Below, piece by piece: positions 18,510 to 30,102 of a DNA stretch of 64,000 nucleotides (position 1 is its first letter; each line of letters opens with the position of its first letter). Location of the stretch: contig NZ_CP109584.1 of NCBI RefSeq assembly GCF_036250755.1, positions 1-64,000 on the forward strand, written 5' to 3'. The translations under genes and the position numbers were made by a program. Source of the stretch: Streptomyces uncialis (GTDB taxonomy: Bacteria > Actinomycetota > Actinomycetes > Streptomycetales > Streptomycetaceae). The notes under the pieces are model-generated. The model saw only the letters and a list, made by a program, of their open reading frames with translations, was not told the DNA's origin and made no database searches.

Positions 18510-19241
18510 CTACGCGTTCTCGTCATCGTCGGCTCCGGGGTGCGCCTTGTCCCATGCGTAGGCGGCGCTACCAGCAAGGAGAGCAGTGGAGATCAAGGCG
18601 TTCCCGGCCATTTCGACGAGTTCCTTGACGGCGTCGTGCTCGATCTGGGCCTGCAGCAGGACCACGTAGAAGACCGTGACGATGAACCCGATGAACAGCT
18701 TCCTCTGGGCTGCCTTGGACAGCTCGGCGGGCTGAGCGGAGGCGAAGGTGCGGGCGGATTCGGCCAGGCTGTCGAGTACTTCGTCGGGCACTTCGTTCGC
18801 CAGTTCGGCCGTGTCCGGGTGTGCGGCAGCGTCATCGACGGCGCGGCGGGCCGACTCGCGTTGCTCGGCTGGCAGGGCGTCGAAGGGCGAAGCGAGTACG
18901 GCGTCAATGTTGAGACGGGAGATGTCCAGGCGGAATCCGGTGTCGATGCTGGTGTGCCGGGTCCGTATCTCTTCAGCGAAGGCGGCTACGGACTGGGCAA
19001 ATCGGTTGGTGCTGGCCTCCAGAGCCGGAGCCACGAACCGTGCGTAGCGCTGGACGAACTGCTCTTCATGGGCAGCGATGAGGCTGCGGAACGCTCCGCT
19101 CAGTGCAACCGTCTCCGCAACGGTGAGGTCGGTGATCTGGCGGCGGATGTTCTCCATCGCGGAACTGATGGCTGTGGACTCTCCGAGACGGCGAGTCAGC
19201 TCTTGCATGGGGTCGGGTTGCTCGTCGGGCATGGCGCTCAT
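18510..19241 (-). CDS. Helical membrane-anchored protein of unknown function
   Basis: 243 aa from the ATG at 19241. Long amphipathic helices with Ala/Arg/Glu (GAFRSLIAAHEEQFVQRYA) are followed by one clear transmembrane stretch (FIGFIVTVFYVVLLQAQI) and a weaker hydrophobic one near the end (LISTALLAGSAAYAW). The domain ahead of the membrane would be on one side of it. No family recognised. It lies between the RelE-like gene and parB and points the same way as parAB, separated from parB by a terminator. Confidence 0.55.
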   Translation of the reverse strand: MSAMPDEQPDPMQELTRRLGESTAISSAMENIRRQITDLTVAETVALSGAFRSLIAAHEEQFVQRYARFVAPALEASTNRFAQSVAAFAEEIRTRHTSIDTGFRLDISRLNIDAVLASPFDALPAEQRESARRAVDDAAAHPDTAELANEVPDEVLDSLAESARTFASAQPAELSKAAQRKLFIGFIVTVFYVVLLQAQIEHDAVKELVEMAGNALISTALLAGSAAYAWDKAHPGADDDENA

Positions 19242-19359
19242 TCTCGCCGATAGCAGTCCCGTCAAGTGATTCTCCGGCGGCTTCTTGGTCCAACACGATC
19301 CGGGCAGCAGGACCGAGCACACCGATCACTGCCCAATCTGCCTCCACGGACATCATCAA

Positions 19360-19403
19360 CCAAGGCGGCGGCTCCACTCGCAGAGTTGGGGCCGCCGCCT
19401 TGG
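19360..19403 (-). terminator. 13-bp hairpin after parB
   Basis: CCAAGGCGGCGGC at 19360-19372 pairs with 19391-19403 around an 18-nt loop. It lies immediately after the parB stop codon on the minus strand and should end the parAB transcript. Confidence 0.75.
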
Positions 19404-19408
19404 CGGAA

Positions 19409-20506
19409 TCAGTCAGGCTGAGTGGATCCACCAGCAGAGACTGCCTGACGCTCTCTGTGGCTGTTGAGCACGTCCAGCATCTTGTTGAACTCGTCAGCCG
19501 GCATCTTGTGGATCAGGTAGTGCGCCGCATCGATGCCGTCCTCGTAGGGAAACAGCTTGGGCTGGTGGCCACCTCCCCCGGTCTCCGCTTTGACCTGTCC
19601 AGGAACGGCTGGTGTGGTCCCCTTCGCTGTATCGGCGGAGGGGGCCAGTCCCGGGGCAGCAGGATCCAGCACTGGGTCCGAGCCGGTTTTACGGCCGTAA
19701 AACGGATCGCCGACTCCGATCCGTCCAGGCCCGGCAGGCGGCTTCGCTGGCAGAAGTTTGGGGGCAGCTGACACTTTGGCTGCCTTCTTGGCGGCTGACC
19801 GCTCGGCGGATGCTGTGGCACGCTGCTTCTGCTCGCCTTGCCACCATGCCAGCTGTTCGGTGGTGCCCCATTGCTTGTCCCGGGCTAGCTTGCCCAGCGA
19901 CCGCGCAGCGTCGAGGGGCATGTTCTTCTTTCGTACCAGGTCCTGAAGCTCTGGGGCCAGGTTGGTGAGGAGGATGCGCTGGGTGACCCATCCGTCGACT
20001 CGCTCGAAGTGCTGGGCTACGGCGCGGTTGGAGCCGAATTCGGCGACCAGGGTCTGGACGGCGTACGCCTCTTCGATGGCGTTGAAGTTCTGCCGGTCGA
20101 CGTTCTCGGAGACGACGGCCTCTATGAATGTCCTGCGGTCTTTGGCCAAGCCGTCGTCGACGACGCAGTTCAGGGTGGGGTTGCCGTTGGCTGTAGCGCC
20201 CCGGTATCGACGTTCACCGGCGACGAGAACGTAGTCGACGTCGGCGACCTGCTTGGCGTGGTCGGGCCACAGCTTCAGGTAGGCGCTGCGGCTGACGGCG
20301 GGGCATGCCTGGATCTGTCGGCGTTGCAGGCTCTTGCCGAGGTCGATCAGTTCGGCTTCGGTGCCGAAGTCGGTGCGTGGATTGACGACGTTGGGGGTGA
20401 GCCGGCTGAGTGGGACCCGGAGCAGGCGGCCGTCGGCTCGGGTGTCAACGACTGGGGCGTCGTCTCCTTCGCCGAAGAAGTCGTCGAAGTCATCGCGCTT
20501 GGCCAT
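19409..20506 (-). CDS. parB: ParB/RepB/Spo0J-type centromere-binding protein
   Basis: 365 aa. Conserved ParB CTPase-domain blocks are present: NPRTDFG near residue 42, LVAGERRYRGA near 93-103, and then a helix-turn-helix region (NRAVAQHFERVDGWVTQRIL). The C-terminus is a linker and a helical end likely for dimerisation. It starts directly beside the parA stop. The coding sequence itself contains a copy of the TTTTACGGCCGTAAAA palindrome (19687-19702). Function: binds parS sites and, with ParA, partitions the plasmid. Confidence 0.9.
   Translation of the reverse strand: MAKRDDFDDFFGEGDDAPVVDTRADGRLLRVPLSRLTPNVVNPRTDFGTEAELIDLGKSLQRRQIQACPAVSRSAYLKLWPDHAKQVADVDYVLVAGERRYRGATANGNPTLNCVVDDGLAKDRRTFIEAVVSENVDRQNFNAIEEAYAVQTLVAEFGSNRAVAQHFERVDGWVTQRILLTNLAPELQDLVRKKNMPLDAARSLGKLARDKQWGTTEQLAWWQGEQKQRATASAERSAAKKAAKVSAAPKLLPAKPPAGPGRIGVGDPFYGRKTGSDPVLDPAAPGLAPSADTAKGTTPAVPGQVKAETGGGGHQPKLFPYEDGIDAAHYLIHKMPADEFNKMLDVLNSHRERQAVSAGGSTQPD
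19687..19702. promoter_or_regulatory. parS-like palindrome inside parB
   Basis: A perfect 16-bp palindrome TTTTACGGCCGTAAAA, within an 18-bp one from 19686 to 19703. The same sequence occurs twice upstream of parA. AT-rich arms inside a GC-rich gene suggest selection on the DNA. It encodes FYGRK in ParB. Confidence 0.7.
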
Positions 20507-21262
20507 CTAGCGTTCTCCCGCGTACTTCCGGCGGCGGAGCTGATGCTCCAGGGCGAGAGACACGAAATCCTGCTTCGCCTTGGTGGCGATGTGGTTGGAC
20601 TCGTACTGAGTGCAGAATCGCCCGTTGGTGATGCCGCGGGTGTGGGGCTTGTAGTGACGCACGGTGGCGTTGTACAGCTCCCAGCCTCTGCGTTGGACGA
20701 GGCTGATGGTGCGGTCACGGTCTGCGGTGCCGTCGCGGGGGTCCCAGTTGTTGACGACGACCCCGTAGGGGATCTGGCGGGGGACCAGGACGCGCTCGAC
20801 GGTGACCCTGGTGGGGGTGAAGGCCGATCCCTCCGCTTCAAGGGGGACGATGACGTCGTCGGCGACATCGAGGACGGCTCGGAGGGCGTCTCCGGTGGTT
20901 CCGTCACCGAGGGGGTCGATGGACTCGTCTTCGTCTTCTTCGGCCTTCAGCGGCATGAAGCCCGGCGTGTCGACGATGATGATGTCGGCCTTGGCGCTGC
21001 GCAGACGACGCAGCTTGTCGAGGCTTTGGCTTGCGTCGACCACGCGGAAGGGAACGGGCCTGCCGGCCTTCTCCACCTTCTCGGCGTGTTCGATGCTGGT
21101 GCCCTGTGGGTCTATTGAGACGACCGCTACGGACGGGCCACCACCTTCGGCGTCGGTGGCATCGCAGCCGAGGATTTCGGCGTAGACCGCGGCGAGGTTG
21201 ACCGACAAGAGGGACTTGCCGACCCCGCCCTTACGGTTCAAGAGCACGGTGATGTAGGGCAT
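20507..21262 (-). CDS. parA: ParA-type partition ATPase
   Basis: 251 aa, small ParA without an N-terminal DNA-binding extension. The deviant Walker A motif RKGGVGKS lies at residues 10-17, Walker A' around SIDPQGTS, and Walker B in IIIVDTPGF. ATP-bound dimers would coat the nucleoid and be driven off by ParB. The gene is directly followed by parB. Two palindromes lie upstream at 21370 and 21429, which could serve as both centromere and operator. Confidence 0.92.
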   Translation of the reverse strand: MPYITVLLNRKGGVGKSLLSVNLAAVYAEILGCDATDAEGGGPSVAVVSIDPQGTSIEHAEKVEKAGRPVPFRVVDASQSLDKLRRLRSAKADIIIVDTPGFMPLKAEEDEDESIDPLGDGTTGDALRAVLDVADDVIVPLEAEGSAFTPTRVTVERVLVPRQIPYGVVVNNWDPRDGTADRDRTISLVQRRGWELYNATVRHYKPHTRGITNGRFCTQYESNHIATKAKQDFVSLALEHQLRRRKYAGER

Positions 21263-21369
21263 GTACTGCTCTCCGACTACTTCCCGGGAACCCGGTACTT
21301 CGGATGGACGTCACGCATCCTCTCAGATGATCAGAGGGGTCCAGCCGAGGCGTGCGGATCTCTCTGCGG

Positions 21370-21444
21370 TTTTACGGCCGTAAAGCCAGCGGTTGGAACC
21401 AGCCCTCCTTGGCAACAGTGCAGCCGCGTTTTACGGCCGTAAAA
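21370..21444. promoter_or_regulatory. Two parS-like palindromes upstream of parA
   Basis: TTTTACGGCCGTAAA at 21370-21384 (last base changed) and TTTTACGGCCGTAAAA at 21429-21444, 59 bases apart. With the copy in parB they make three sites. Position before parA fits a partition centromere and autoregulation site. Confidence 0.75.
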
Positions 21445-21484
21445 CGCCCAGGGACCCAACCGACGGCTCTGGAAGCACAAAAAA

Positions 21485-21529
21485 AGCGGTCCCTGCGCCC
21501 GACTCGAGGTCGGGGCGGCAGGGACCGCT
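21485..21529 (-). terminator. 12-bp hairpin with T-tract
   Basis: AGCGGTCCCTGC at 21485-21496 pairs with GCAGGGACCGCT at 21518-21529. A run of A on the plus strand at 21478-21484 becomes a T-tract for transcripts coming leftwards. It ends the operon of the gene at 21615-22301 and separates it from par. Confidence 0.8.
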
Positions 21530-21614
21530 TCGGCTGTTCAGCTGGAGAACGTAGTGCTTGCGGAGTGCATGGTGTCGTCGTCGCCCGTCTCGATCTCGCA
21601 CAGGGCCGAGCCAG

Positions 21615-22301
21615 TCACGCGTTCGCCTCCGCGATAGCGGCGTTCAGGAGCGCCGCGGCGTCGGCCTGGTACGGGGCGGTGAACATCTGGCGGTCGCTGA
21701 CGCCGAGCGGCCCGAACCTCGCGGAGATGCGGTAGCCGGGCGCGAGGGTGGTCTCTCTTCCGTCCAGTGCAGCGGTGAGCCGGTCGTAGTCCTGCTGGGC
21801 GTGGCGGGTCTGGGTGTACGGGCCGAGGCGCAGCAGGGTGAAGCCGTCGAGGCTGTCGTCGCGTTTGCGGGCCTCGATGTAGAGGGCGTAGTGGGCGGGT
21901 TCCATGCCGAGGTCGTCGGGCAGGGGGATGCTGGCGGCGGCGTGGGTGAGCGTCGCGTATGCGGGCTGCCAGGTGCCGAGGATCGCGGTGGTGTTGCAGC
22001 GGAGCCAGCCGCGTTCGGTGTAGCCGAGGTGGCGGCGGTGGAGGTAGGCGGCGTGCGGGGTGTCGGGGTGGACCATGGAGACGGCGATCTGGTCGGTGCC
22101 GTGGTCGTCGCCGGGTCGGGGTTGCGCGCGTTCGGTGAATGGGCCGACCTGGACGGCGATGTCGTCTCCGGTGCCGGGTGTCCAGGGCTGCGGGTTCTTG
22201 CGGGCGGTGAGCATCGCGCGGAGCTCGTCGTCGGCGGCCTGGTCGGCGGGGGCGAAGGTGCCGAATGCGTGGCCGCAGCGCTTCCCTCGTAGACGCTTCA
22301 C
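21615..22301 (-). CDS. Unknown protein of the nucleotide-metabolism cluster
   Basis: 228 aa from a GTG overlapping the end of the transferase gene as GTGA. Contains CGHAFGTF near the start, a middle region (YTERGWLRCNTTAILGTW) and a repeat-like FTLLRLGPYTQTRHAQQDYDRL. No family recognised. With the mobile element removed it would be translated directly after the HIT and deoxyribosyltransferase-like genes, so it is probably part of the same pathway. It now lies 6 kb from its original promoter. Confidence 0.6.
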   Translation of the reverse strand: MKRLRGKRCGHAFGTFAPADQAADDELRAMLTARKNPQPWTPGTGDDIAVQVGPFTERAQPRPGDDHGTDQIAVSMVHPDTPHAAYLHRRHLGYTERGWLRCNTTAILGTWQPAYATLTHAAASIPLPDDLGMEPAHYALYIEARKRDDSLDGFTLLRLGPYTQTRHAQQDYDRLTAALDGRETTLAPGYRISARFGPLGVSDRQMFTAPYQADAAALLNAAIAEANA

Positions 22302-22486
22302 CGGGTGGCCTTCTGCCGGGTGATGAGCGTGAGGGCGGCGCTGACGGTGTCGGGGAGGGTGGTGAGGACTGGTACGCCGTGGCGGCGGGCGATGTAGATC
22401 AGGTAGCGGTTGCGCTGCGGGTCGGGGCAGTCGGGCGGGCAGCCGAGGACCGCGCGGCCGGTGGTCACGTCCAGTCCGAATTCGAC
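22298..22486 (-). pseudogene. 3' part of the interrupted deoxyribosyltransferase-like gene
   Basis: 63 codons. It begins with GTC GAA TTC GGA CTG GAC, reading VEFGLDVTTGRAVLG, and continues PQRNRYLIYIARRHGVPVLT to the stop. The other part is at 28581-28898. Joining the two and removing one copy of the 6-bp core gives a 166-aa protein in frame. A GTG at 22468 might still give a 56-aa product. Confidence 0.85.
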
Positions 22487-22510
22487 TTCCCTGTCAAGTC
22501 AGCGTGTTGA
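22487..22510. repeat. Left terminal inverted repeat of the element
   Basis: TTCCCT (22487-22492), nine bases, GCGTGTTGA (22502-22510). It matches the right end at 15 of 15 fixed positions. A GTCCGGT/ACCGGAC hairpin at 22556-22578 just inside may terminate the recombinase operon. The rest of 22511-22707 holds no gene. Confidence 0.85.
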
Positions 22511-22707
22511 GACTTCTGGCCGACGTGCGCCGTGCAGTCCCTCAAGGGCAATAAGGTCCGGTCGGGTCCGTACCGGACGGAGCCAGCACGGACCCACTGC
22601 ACACTCCCTGCGCGTCGGCCGGGCAGACGACCCGGCACTGTGGACGATCAGCCCTCTTGCCGGGCCCCGAGCGATGAGTTGGGCCGAACGAGGTGAGGAT
22701 CCCTGGC

Positions 22708-25249
<2,542 letters not shown>

Positions 25250-25253
<4 letters not shown>

Positions 25254-26998
25254 TGGTCAAGCTCCCCGGTCAGAAGCGAGTTGATGAGGGTGCGGTCGGC
25301 GTCGGTGACCCGATCAAGAGCCTGCTCCCACACGCCGTCACCGACCTTGCGTTTGAGGTCCTCAAGGCGGTCGTAGGGCTCGCCCCAGTCGTCTGCCCAG
25401 GTCTTCGTCGGCAGGATGGAGCGGAGACTGGCCAGTGAGGCGTGCAGATGGACGAGCCGCGGGTGATGCCCGGGATGGACGTGGGCGTTCTCGCAGCCCA
25501 GACACATCAGGAACGACGCTCCACAGCCACCATCAGGTGCCGGATAGGGACTGTCGTCGAAGTCCCGGCAGTCCGCGGTCGCGGTCTCCACGTCCCCTGG
25601 GGTCGGTTCGTCGCGCAGTTCGGCCACGAGGACCGCCGCGCGGGCGCGGTCGGCCGCGTCCTCGGCACCGGCCGCGATGGTCTCGACGGCGTCCGCCTGG
25701 ACCCGCCTGTCGACCAGGGCGTACTTGCTGTCGTGGGTGGCCTGGCTGTGTTGGGCCGGTTCACGGCGGTCCACCGCCGTCACCGTGCGTCGGCCCCGAC
25801 GGAACGGCGAGCTGTCGAACCCTTCGGCCCGAGCCCAGTGCTGTGCGCTGCTCTTGTTGACGCCGAACCCGAACGGGCCGACGTTCGCCTGGCGGTCGCG
25901 GTCCGAGTGCGGTCGCTCCATGTGCCCGCGCCACACGACCAGGAGGTCTGTGCCAGGGGAGCGCGCGGCGACGGCGCCGCGGGCGAAGCGGGTGGCCTCC
26001 AGCGCCTGTGTGATCAGCCTGCCCCGGGATGCCGCCCCGTCGTCCGTGACGTTCCGCGTCTCGAAGGAGTAGCCGCCGCCACGGCGATGCTTCTGCACCG
26101 GAATGCGGTAGGTGGGATGGCCGTCCTCGCCCGGGTCCGGCGTCGCGCGCGGCACCCGGGCATGGTCAATCACGGACAAGTTCCAGCCGTACTCCGCCAT
26201 CAGCAGCACCCCCAGCGCCGCCGCCTCCAGACGCGTCAGGAACAGCCGCTGCCACGTCGCCTTGGCACCGACTCCGCCGAAGGCCCGCTCATAGCGGCTG
26301 AGGATGGTGGATTGTCTGCCGCTCTTCTCGGTGTAGCGCGGCAGATCCCCGGTGCGGGCGAGGAGGTCCAGGCCCTCGCCGAGCAGCCAGTCAAGGCTCC
26401 CCTCTGCGAAGACACCCGCTCGCCATCGCTCCAGGTGACGGGCGTTCTCTCCGATCCGCAGCAGGGCCGCCCGGAACGTTCGCCGTGCTGCCGCCTTGAC
26501 CAGGTCGAACTCGGCCTCCGAGTACGACTGCGTGCCGCTCTTGGGGACCTTGATGCGCTTGGCCAGTTCGTCGGCGACGGGCCCGCTCTGCAGACGTTCA
26601 TCGTCCAGCAGCAGCCCGATGGTCGAGGCGTACGTGTTGTAGTCGCCCATCGTGCCGCCCAGGCTCGTCCGCCACCGTTTGACCAGGGCGCCCGTCAGTT
26701 CGTCGAGGTCGCGGGGCGGCGACTCCTGCTTCGATACAAACGTCGCGAAGCGGCTCAGCCGCTCCCAGTTCGCCTTGGACGAGCTGTGCCGACTCCAGTG
26801 CCCGGGGACACAGCGGGCGGCGAACAGGACGGCGAGCGAGTGCTGCATCGACTCGGCGACGGGCAGGGCGGAGAAGTCGTAGACCTTGGCCTGGTTGCGC
26901 TTGTTGTAGTGCCGCACCACCAGGCCGTCGACCGCCAGTGGCTCGGGGCGTACATGATCCGCCGGCGGGAGGGAGGCCCGGCGGCCGCGCCCGCTCAT
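25250..26998 (-). CDS. Second recombinase-like protein of the element
   Basis: 582 aa. The N-terminal part resembles a SAM-like core-binding domain (WERLSRFATFVSKQE..., YNTYASTIGLLLDDE). The region where the first catalytic Arg is expected reads LLMAEYGWNLSVIDHARV, with no obvious GxR motif. A Cys-rich tail (GGCGASFLMCLGCENAHVHP) is present. It may be a catalytically degenerate partner that works with the other two recombinases. Placement between two clear recombinase genes, with 4-bp overlaps, is the main support. Confidence 0.65.
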
Positions 26999-28563
26999 GC
27001 TGTACCGGTCTTCGCGGGCAGCAGCCGCTCGTCGATGTCCTGGATCCCCTCGGACTCCCGGGCGACGCGGGCGAACACCGCATCCAGCGCCGGCATCGGG
27101 GCCTCGTCCGGGTCATCGTCGGCCGAGGCGAGCATCGCCCGCAACTGCAGGTCGGCGACGGGCGCGAGGTAGTGCTTGACCGTGGTCTCCCGCGAGGAAT
27201 GACCCAACAGGTTCTGCACCATGAACCACGGGTCACCGTAGAGCAGTTGGAAGTCTCGTCGCTCCTCCGGCGTCAAGCCGAACCGCTCGTCCATCAGGTA
27301 GTTCAGGACAACCAGCATGAACAGGGCGAAAGAATGGCGTGCGGAGTGGGGCGTGGCGTACGGCGCGTATACCTGGTGCGGGTCACGACGCAGGTGCTCG
27401 GGCGGGGTCAGCACCCGCTCGCACCGCTGGTTCGCCGCCCGGAAGACCCCCTCCCACGAATGCGGATGAAACGGCAACCCTCGCTCGTTTAGCCACAACC
27501 ACAGCGGCTCCGGACCGTGCGGTCCTTCCTCGAACAGCAGCGTCCGCTCCCGCCACGTCAGCTTGTTCAGCTCCCGCTCGCCGACCACACCGTTGCGGTC
27601 GCACCAGCGGACCTTCGGCTTCAACCCGCGGGTGACCTCGATCAGCATGCGCATCTCGGGCAGCCGATCATAGCGGCCGGCCCGCTGGGCCTTGCGCACC
27701 GCCCAAGCCCGTGAGGACGCTGCGTACGACTCGATCTCACCGACCGCGTCCGACGCCACGTAGTAGGTCCGCGCCTTCTTCGACCGCGTTACCTGCGCCG
27801 CGACCTTCCCCCGGTAATAGCGGCCTCCACCCAGACGCCGCTTGGGGATCTCAAACAAGAGCAGGGATCCGGCCTCCGATAGCCGGAGCCCCGACGAGGT
27901 CAGCGTCCGCACGAACGCGACGTTGCGGTCCTCCAGGCGCCCCACCCACCCGGCTTCCGGAACCCCTTCCCGGGTGTGTCCTCGCAGCCCAACGTCGATC
28001 CAGCGGCGCCAGGTACGCGGCGTCAGCCAGTGCACGTTGCTCGGCCCGGCGCCGTCACCTCGACCATTCGAGCTGTAGCGCATCGCCACCGGGTCGTACG
28101 GCAGATGCCCTTCCCGCTTGGCCCATCCGTACAGGCTCGCGAAGGCCGCCAACTCCCGATGCCACTTGGCGTCCCCAATCCGCTCCGGGTTTGCCTCGGC
28201 CTCCCGCCGCCATTGCTCGTAGTCGTACAGGTCCTTCGGGGACACGTCCGTCCATCGACGGCTCCGACTCCATAAAGCGGTGAGGAGCAGCGTGATGTCC
28301 GTGGCGTAGTTCCGCTGGGACTCATCCGTGTACCCGCGGAAGATCTGCGACTGGCCATACAGGCTCAGGAGCGCGTCGACCTCGTGGTCCGGCGACAAGA
28401 AGATCGCGTCTCCGGCCCGGACTCCCGCCTCATCCTCGCGCGCGGCCAGGTCGCCCCAGCCCTTGATCAGCGCGCTTCGTACGCCGCCTCGCATCGCATT
28501 CTGCGGAACCCAAAACACGCGCCAACTCACCGTGGTTGCACCCCTCTTGAACGGCTTCAACAC
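26995..28563 (-). CDS. Tyrosine recombinase (TnpA-like)
   Basis: 522 aa, first gene of the operon. All catalytic positions are present: R227 (SSGLRLSE), H406-x-x-R409 (PHSARHSF), H455 (LLGHSSRE) and Y465 (TVKHYL). The N-terminal ~170 residues form the core-binding helical domain. The start lies 17 bases from the right end of the element, so the promoter must sit within the end itself or in flanking host DNA. Confidence 0.88.
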   Translation of the reverse strand: MLKPFKRGATTVSWRVFWVPQNAMRGGVRSALIKGWGDLAAREDEAGVRAGDAIFLSPDHEVDALLSLYGQSQIFRGYTDESQRNYATDITLLLTALWSRSRRWTDVSPKDLYDYEQWRREAEANPERIGDAKWHRELAAFASLYGWAKREGHLPYDPVAMRYSSNGRGDGAGPSNVHWLTPRTWRRWIDVGLRGHTREGVPEAGWVGRLEDRNVAFVRTLTSSGLRLSEAGSLLLFEIPKRRLGGGRYYRGKVAAQVTRSKKARTYYVASDAVGEIESYAASSRAWAVRKAQRAGRYDRLPEMRMLIEVTRGLKPKVRWCDRNGVVGERELNKLTWRERTLLFEEGPHGPEPLWLWLNERGLPFHPHSWEGVFRAANQRCERVLTPPEHLRRDPHQVYAPYATPHSARHSFALFMLVVLNYLMDERFGLTPEERRDFQLLYGDPWFMVQNLLGHSSRETTVKHYLAPVADLQLRAMLASADDDPDEAPMPALDAVFARVARESEGIQDIDERLLPAKTGTA

Positions 28564-28580
28564 GCCAATTCAATAGGGAA
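28557..28580. repeat. Right terminal inverted repeat of the element
   Basis: TCAACACGC (28557-28565), nine bases, AGGGAA (28575-28580). It is the inverse of the left end and overlaps the start codon region of the first recombinase gene. Confidence 0.85.
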
Positions 28581-28898
28581 CTCGACGTTGGTCGTCATGC
28601 CGGGCATGGTCCGCAGGTCGCGGGGGATCCAGAAGAGGATCGCGGTCGCGTTCTGGCGGGCGGTGGTCTCCCAGTCGACCTGGTCCTCGTAGCGGGCGGC
28701 GCGCTGTCCGTTGCGGGACTCGGGGGACAGGACGGTCAGCGGCGTCTCGCTGTTCCACTGGGCGGTGAGGGTGTCGAGGGCGGCGGGCCGCCAGGACGGG
28801 GCGGGGGCGCTGCGGTCCGGGGTGGGGCCGGCGAGGAAGACGGACGGGCTGCCGGAGGCCGGGAGGGGTTCGCGGGCCATGACAAGGCGTGTGGTCAT
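28581..28898 (-). pseudogene. 5' part of a nucleoside 2-deoxyribosyltransferase-like gene
   Basis: 106 codons up to the element. The sequence VFLAGPTPD, then AARYEDQVDWETTARQNAT and ILFWIPRDLRTMPGMTTNVE, matches the nucleoside-deoxyribosyltransferase-like fold (GP loop, catalytic-type E/D pair, substrate loop). Such enzymes exchange bases or cleave N-glycosidic bonds of nucleosides or nucleotides. GGAGACA precedes the ATG, which overlaps the HIT gene stop (ATGA). Readthrough into the element adds only a few residues (FPIELAC), so the product is truncated. Confidence 0.8.
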
Positions 28899-29272
28899 CG
28901 GGTGTCTCCGTTCTGCGCGGTGGCGCGGGCGGTGTGCTGCGGGGTCCAGGGCAGGGGCAGTCCGTCGCCGTCCTCGCGGGGGACGACGTGGACGTGGAGA
29001 TGGAGAACGGATTGAGTTGCCGCGTCTCCCTTCGACGTGATCAGGTTCGCGGCCGGGAGGCCGGCCATCAGCTCGGCGGCCCGGCGCATCACGGCGGCGG
29101 TCACGTCCGGGTCGGTGCCGGCGTCCTGGACGTGGACGCGGGGCAGGACGAAGACGTGCCCGTCGTTCACGCCGCCGCTGCGCGGGCGGATCGCGAGGGC
29201 GTCGGGCCACTGGCGGACGATGAGGGCCGGGGCCTGTCCGGCGGCGATGGCGCAGAAGACGCAGGTGCTCAT
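28895..29272 (-). CDS. HIT-family hydrolase
   Basis: 125 aa from the ATG at 29272, with AAGGGAG upstream. CxFC zinc-type start (STCVFCAIAAGQ), GHVFVLPRVHV and the histidine triad LHLHVHVVP are present. HIT proteins hydrolyse or transfer nucleoside monophosphates (AMP-lysine, AppppA, GalT-type). Its stop overlaps the transferase start by 4 bp, so the two were translationally coupled. Substrate unknown. Confidence 0.85.
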   Translation of the reverse strand: MSTCVFCAIAAGQAPALIVRQWPDALAIRPRSGGVNDGHVFVLPRVHVQDAGTDPDVTAAVMRRAAELMAGLPAANLITSKGDAATQSVLHLHVHVVPREDGDGLPLPWTPQHTARATAQNGDTR

Positions 29273-29323
29273 GGCGGACTCCCTTGTCGGGTTGGTCACT
29301 GGTGAGGAGCGAGCGGGAATGGC

Positions 29324-29364
29324 GGAGCGCCGTGCGCGGCCGGGAAGGTCGTGCGCGGCGCTCC
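29324..29364 (-). terminator. Hairpin between NUDIX and HIT genes
   Basis: GGAGCGCCG (29324-29332) and CGGCGCTCC (29356-29364) flank a GC-rich loop that can extend the stem. It sits in the gap after the NUDIX gene. Confidence 0.6.
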
Positions 29365-29377
29365 GGGTGGTTCTGCC

Positions 29378-29809
29378 TCAGGGGGTGGGGGTCACGGCCG
29401 CGTTGATGATGTCTGCGTGGTCGAAGGCCAGTTGTTCGGGCAGGGCGTTCAGGGGCCACCAGCGGGCGTTGCGGGCGTCGTCCCCGGCGGTGACCGGGGT
29501 GCCGTCGGGGACGGTGACCATGTAGGCGAAGGTGATGTACCGGCCGCGGGGGTCACGGCCGGGCTGGTCCCAGGCGCCGATCTGGTGCAGGTCGCCGACG
29601 TTCACGTGGACACCGGTCTCTTCGGCCAGTTCGCGGGCGCCGGCCGTGTGGGGGGCTTCCGCGTCGTCCAGGTGTCCGCCCGGAAGGGCCCAGGCCCCTT
29701 CGAAGGGGGGCCGGCCGCGCTCGATGAGCAGGACGTTGCCGCCGGGGGTCAGGGCGACCACGTCCGCGGTGTAGCGGATGGTTGCGGACGTGGTCGTGTT
29801 CTCGGTCAT
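29378..29809 (-). CDS. NUDIX hydrolase
   Basis: 143 aa. The Nudix box is complete: GGHLDDAEAPHTAGARELAEETGV, following the GX5EX7REUXEEXGU pattern with the first E replaced by the DAEA context. Start chosen at the ATG with GAGAGG six bases upstream; a GTG six bases earlier lacks spacing. It hydrolyses a nucleoside diphosphate linked to another group. It follows the small gene at 29812 with a 2-nt gap and precedes HIT and transferase genes, pointing to nucleotide salvage or signal turnover. Confidence 0.88.
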   Translation of the reverse strand: MTENTTTSATIRYTADVVALTPGGNVLLIERGRPPFEGAWALPGGHLDDAEAPHTAGARELAEETGVHVNVGDLHQIGAWDQPGRDPRGRYITFAYMVTVPDGTPVTAGDDARNARWWPLNALPEQLAFDHADIINAAVTPTP

Positions 29810-29811
29810 GC

Positions 29812-30060
29812 TCACCTCTCGGTCGGGCGGGCGGTGTCGGCATTCCGGTAGCGCTTGGTCTGCCGCAGGATCTGGTTGCGCTTGACGTCCAGGGCTTCGG
29901 CGATGTCCTGCTGGGCGCCGTGGTAGCTGCTCTGCAGGCGGTCGATCTCCTGCCAGAAATCGGTCTCGACGCGGTCGTGCTCTTCGTCGCGGCGCTGGCT
30001 GGCCTGGGCGACCAGGTCCCGCAGTTCGGCGCGGGCCTGCTCATCGGGTCGGGGGGACAT
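29812..30060 (-). CDS. Small coiled-coil protein
   Basis: 82 aa, highly charged, helical throughout (QRRDEEHDRVETDFWQEIDR, QQDIAEALDVKRNQILRQTK). The second part could be a helix-turn-helix (AEALDVKRNQILRQ), so a DNA-binding role is possible. First gene of the run leading to NUDIX, HIT and transferase. Confidence 0.55.
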   Translation of the reverse strand: MSPRPDEQARAELRDLVAQASQRRDEEHDRVETDFWQEIDRLQSSYHGAQQDIAEALDVKRNQILRQTKRYRNADTARPTER

Positions 30061-30102
30061 GGCTTGCTCCAGGTGGGATACGAGGGACGATGTCTCTGCC
30101 CC

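Noticed and set aside
18098..19241. RelE-like gene and neighbouring membrane-protein gene as a toxin-antitoxin pair
   Set aside because: They converge on opposite strands, and the neighbour has a membrane helix and no antitoxin features.
25442..27172. 576-aa plus-strand open frame across the recombinase genes
   Set aside because: Antisense to two overlapping recombinase genes with catalytic motifs; no motif of its own.
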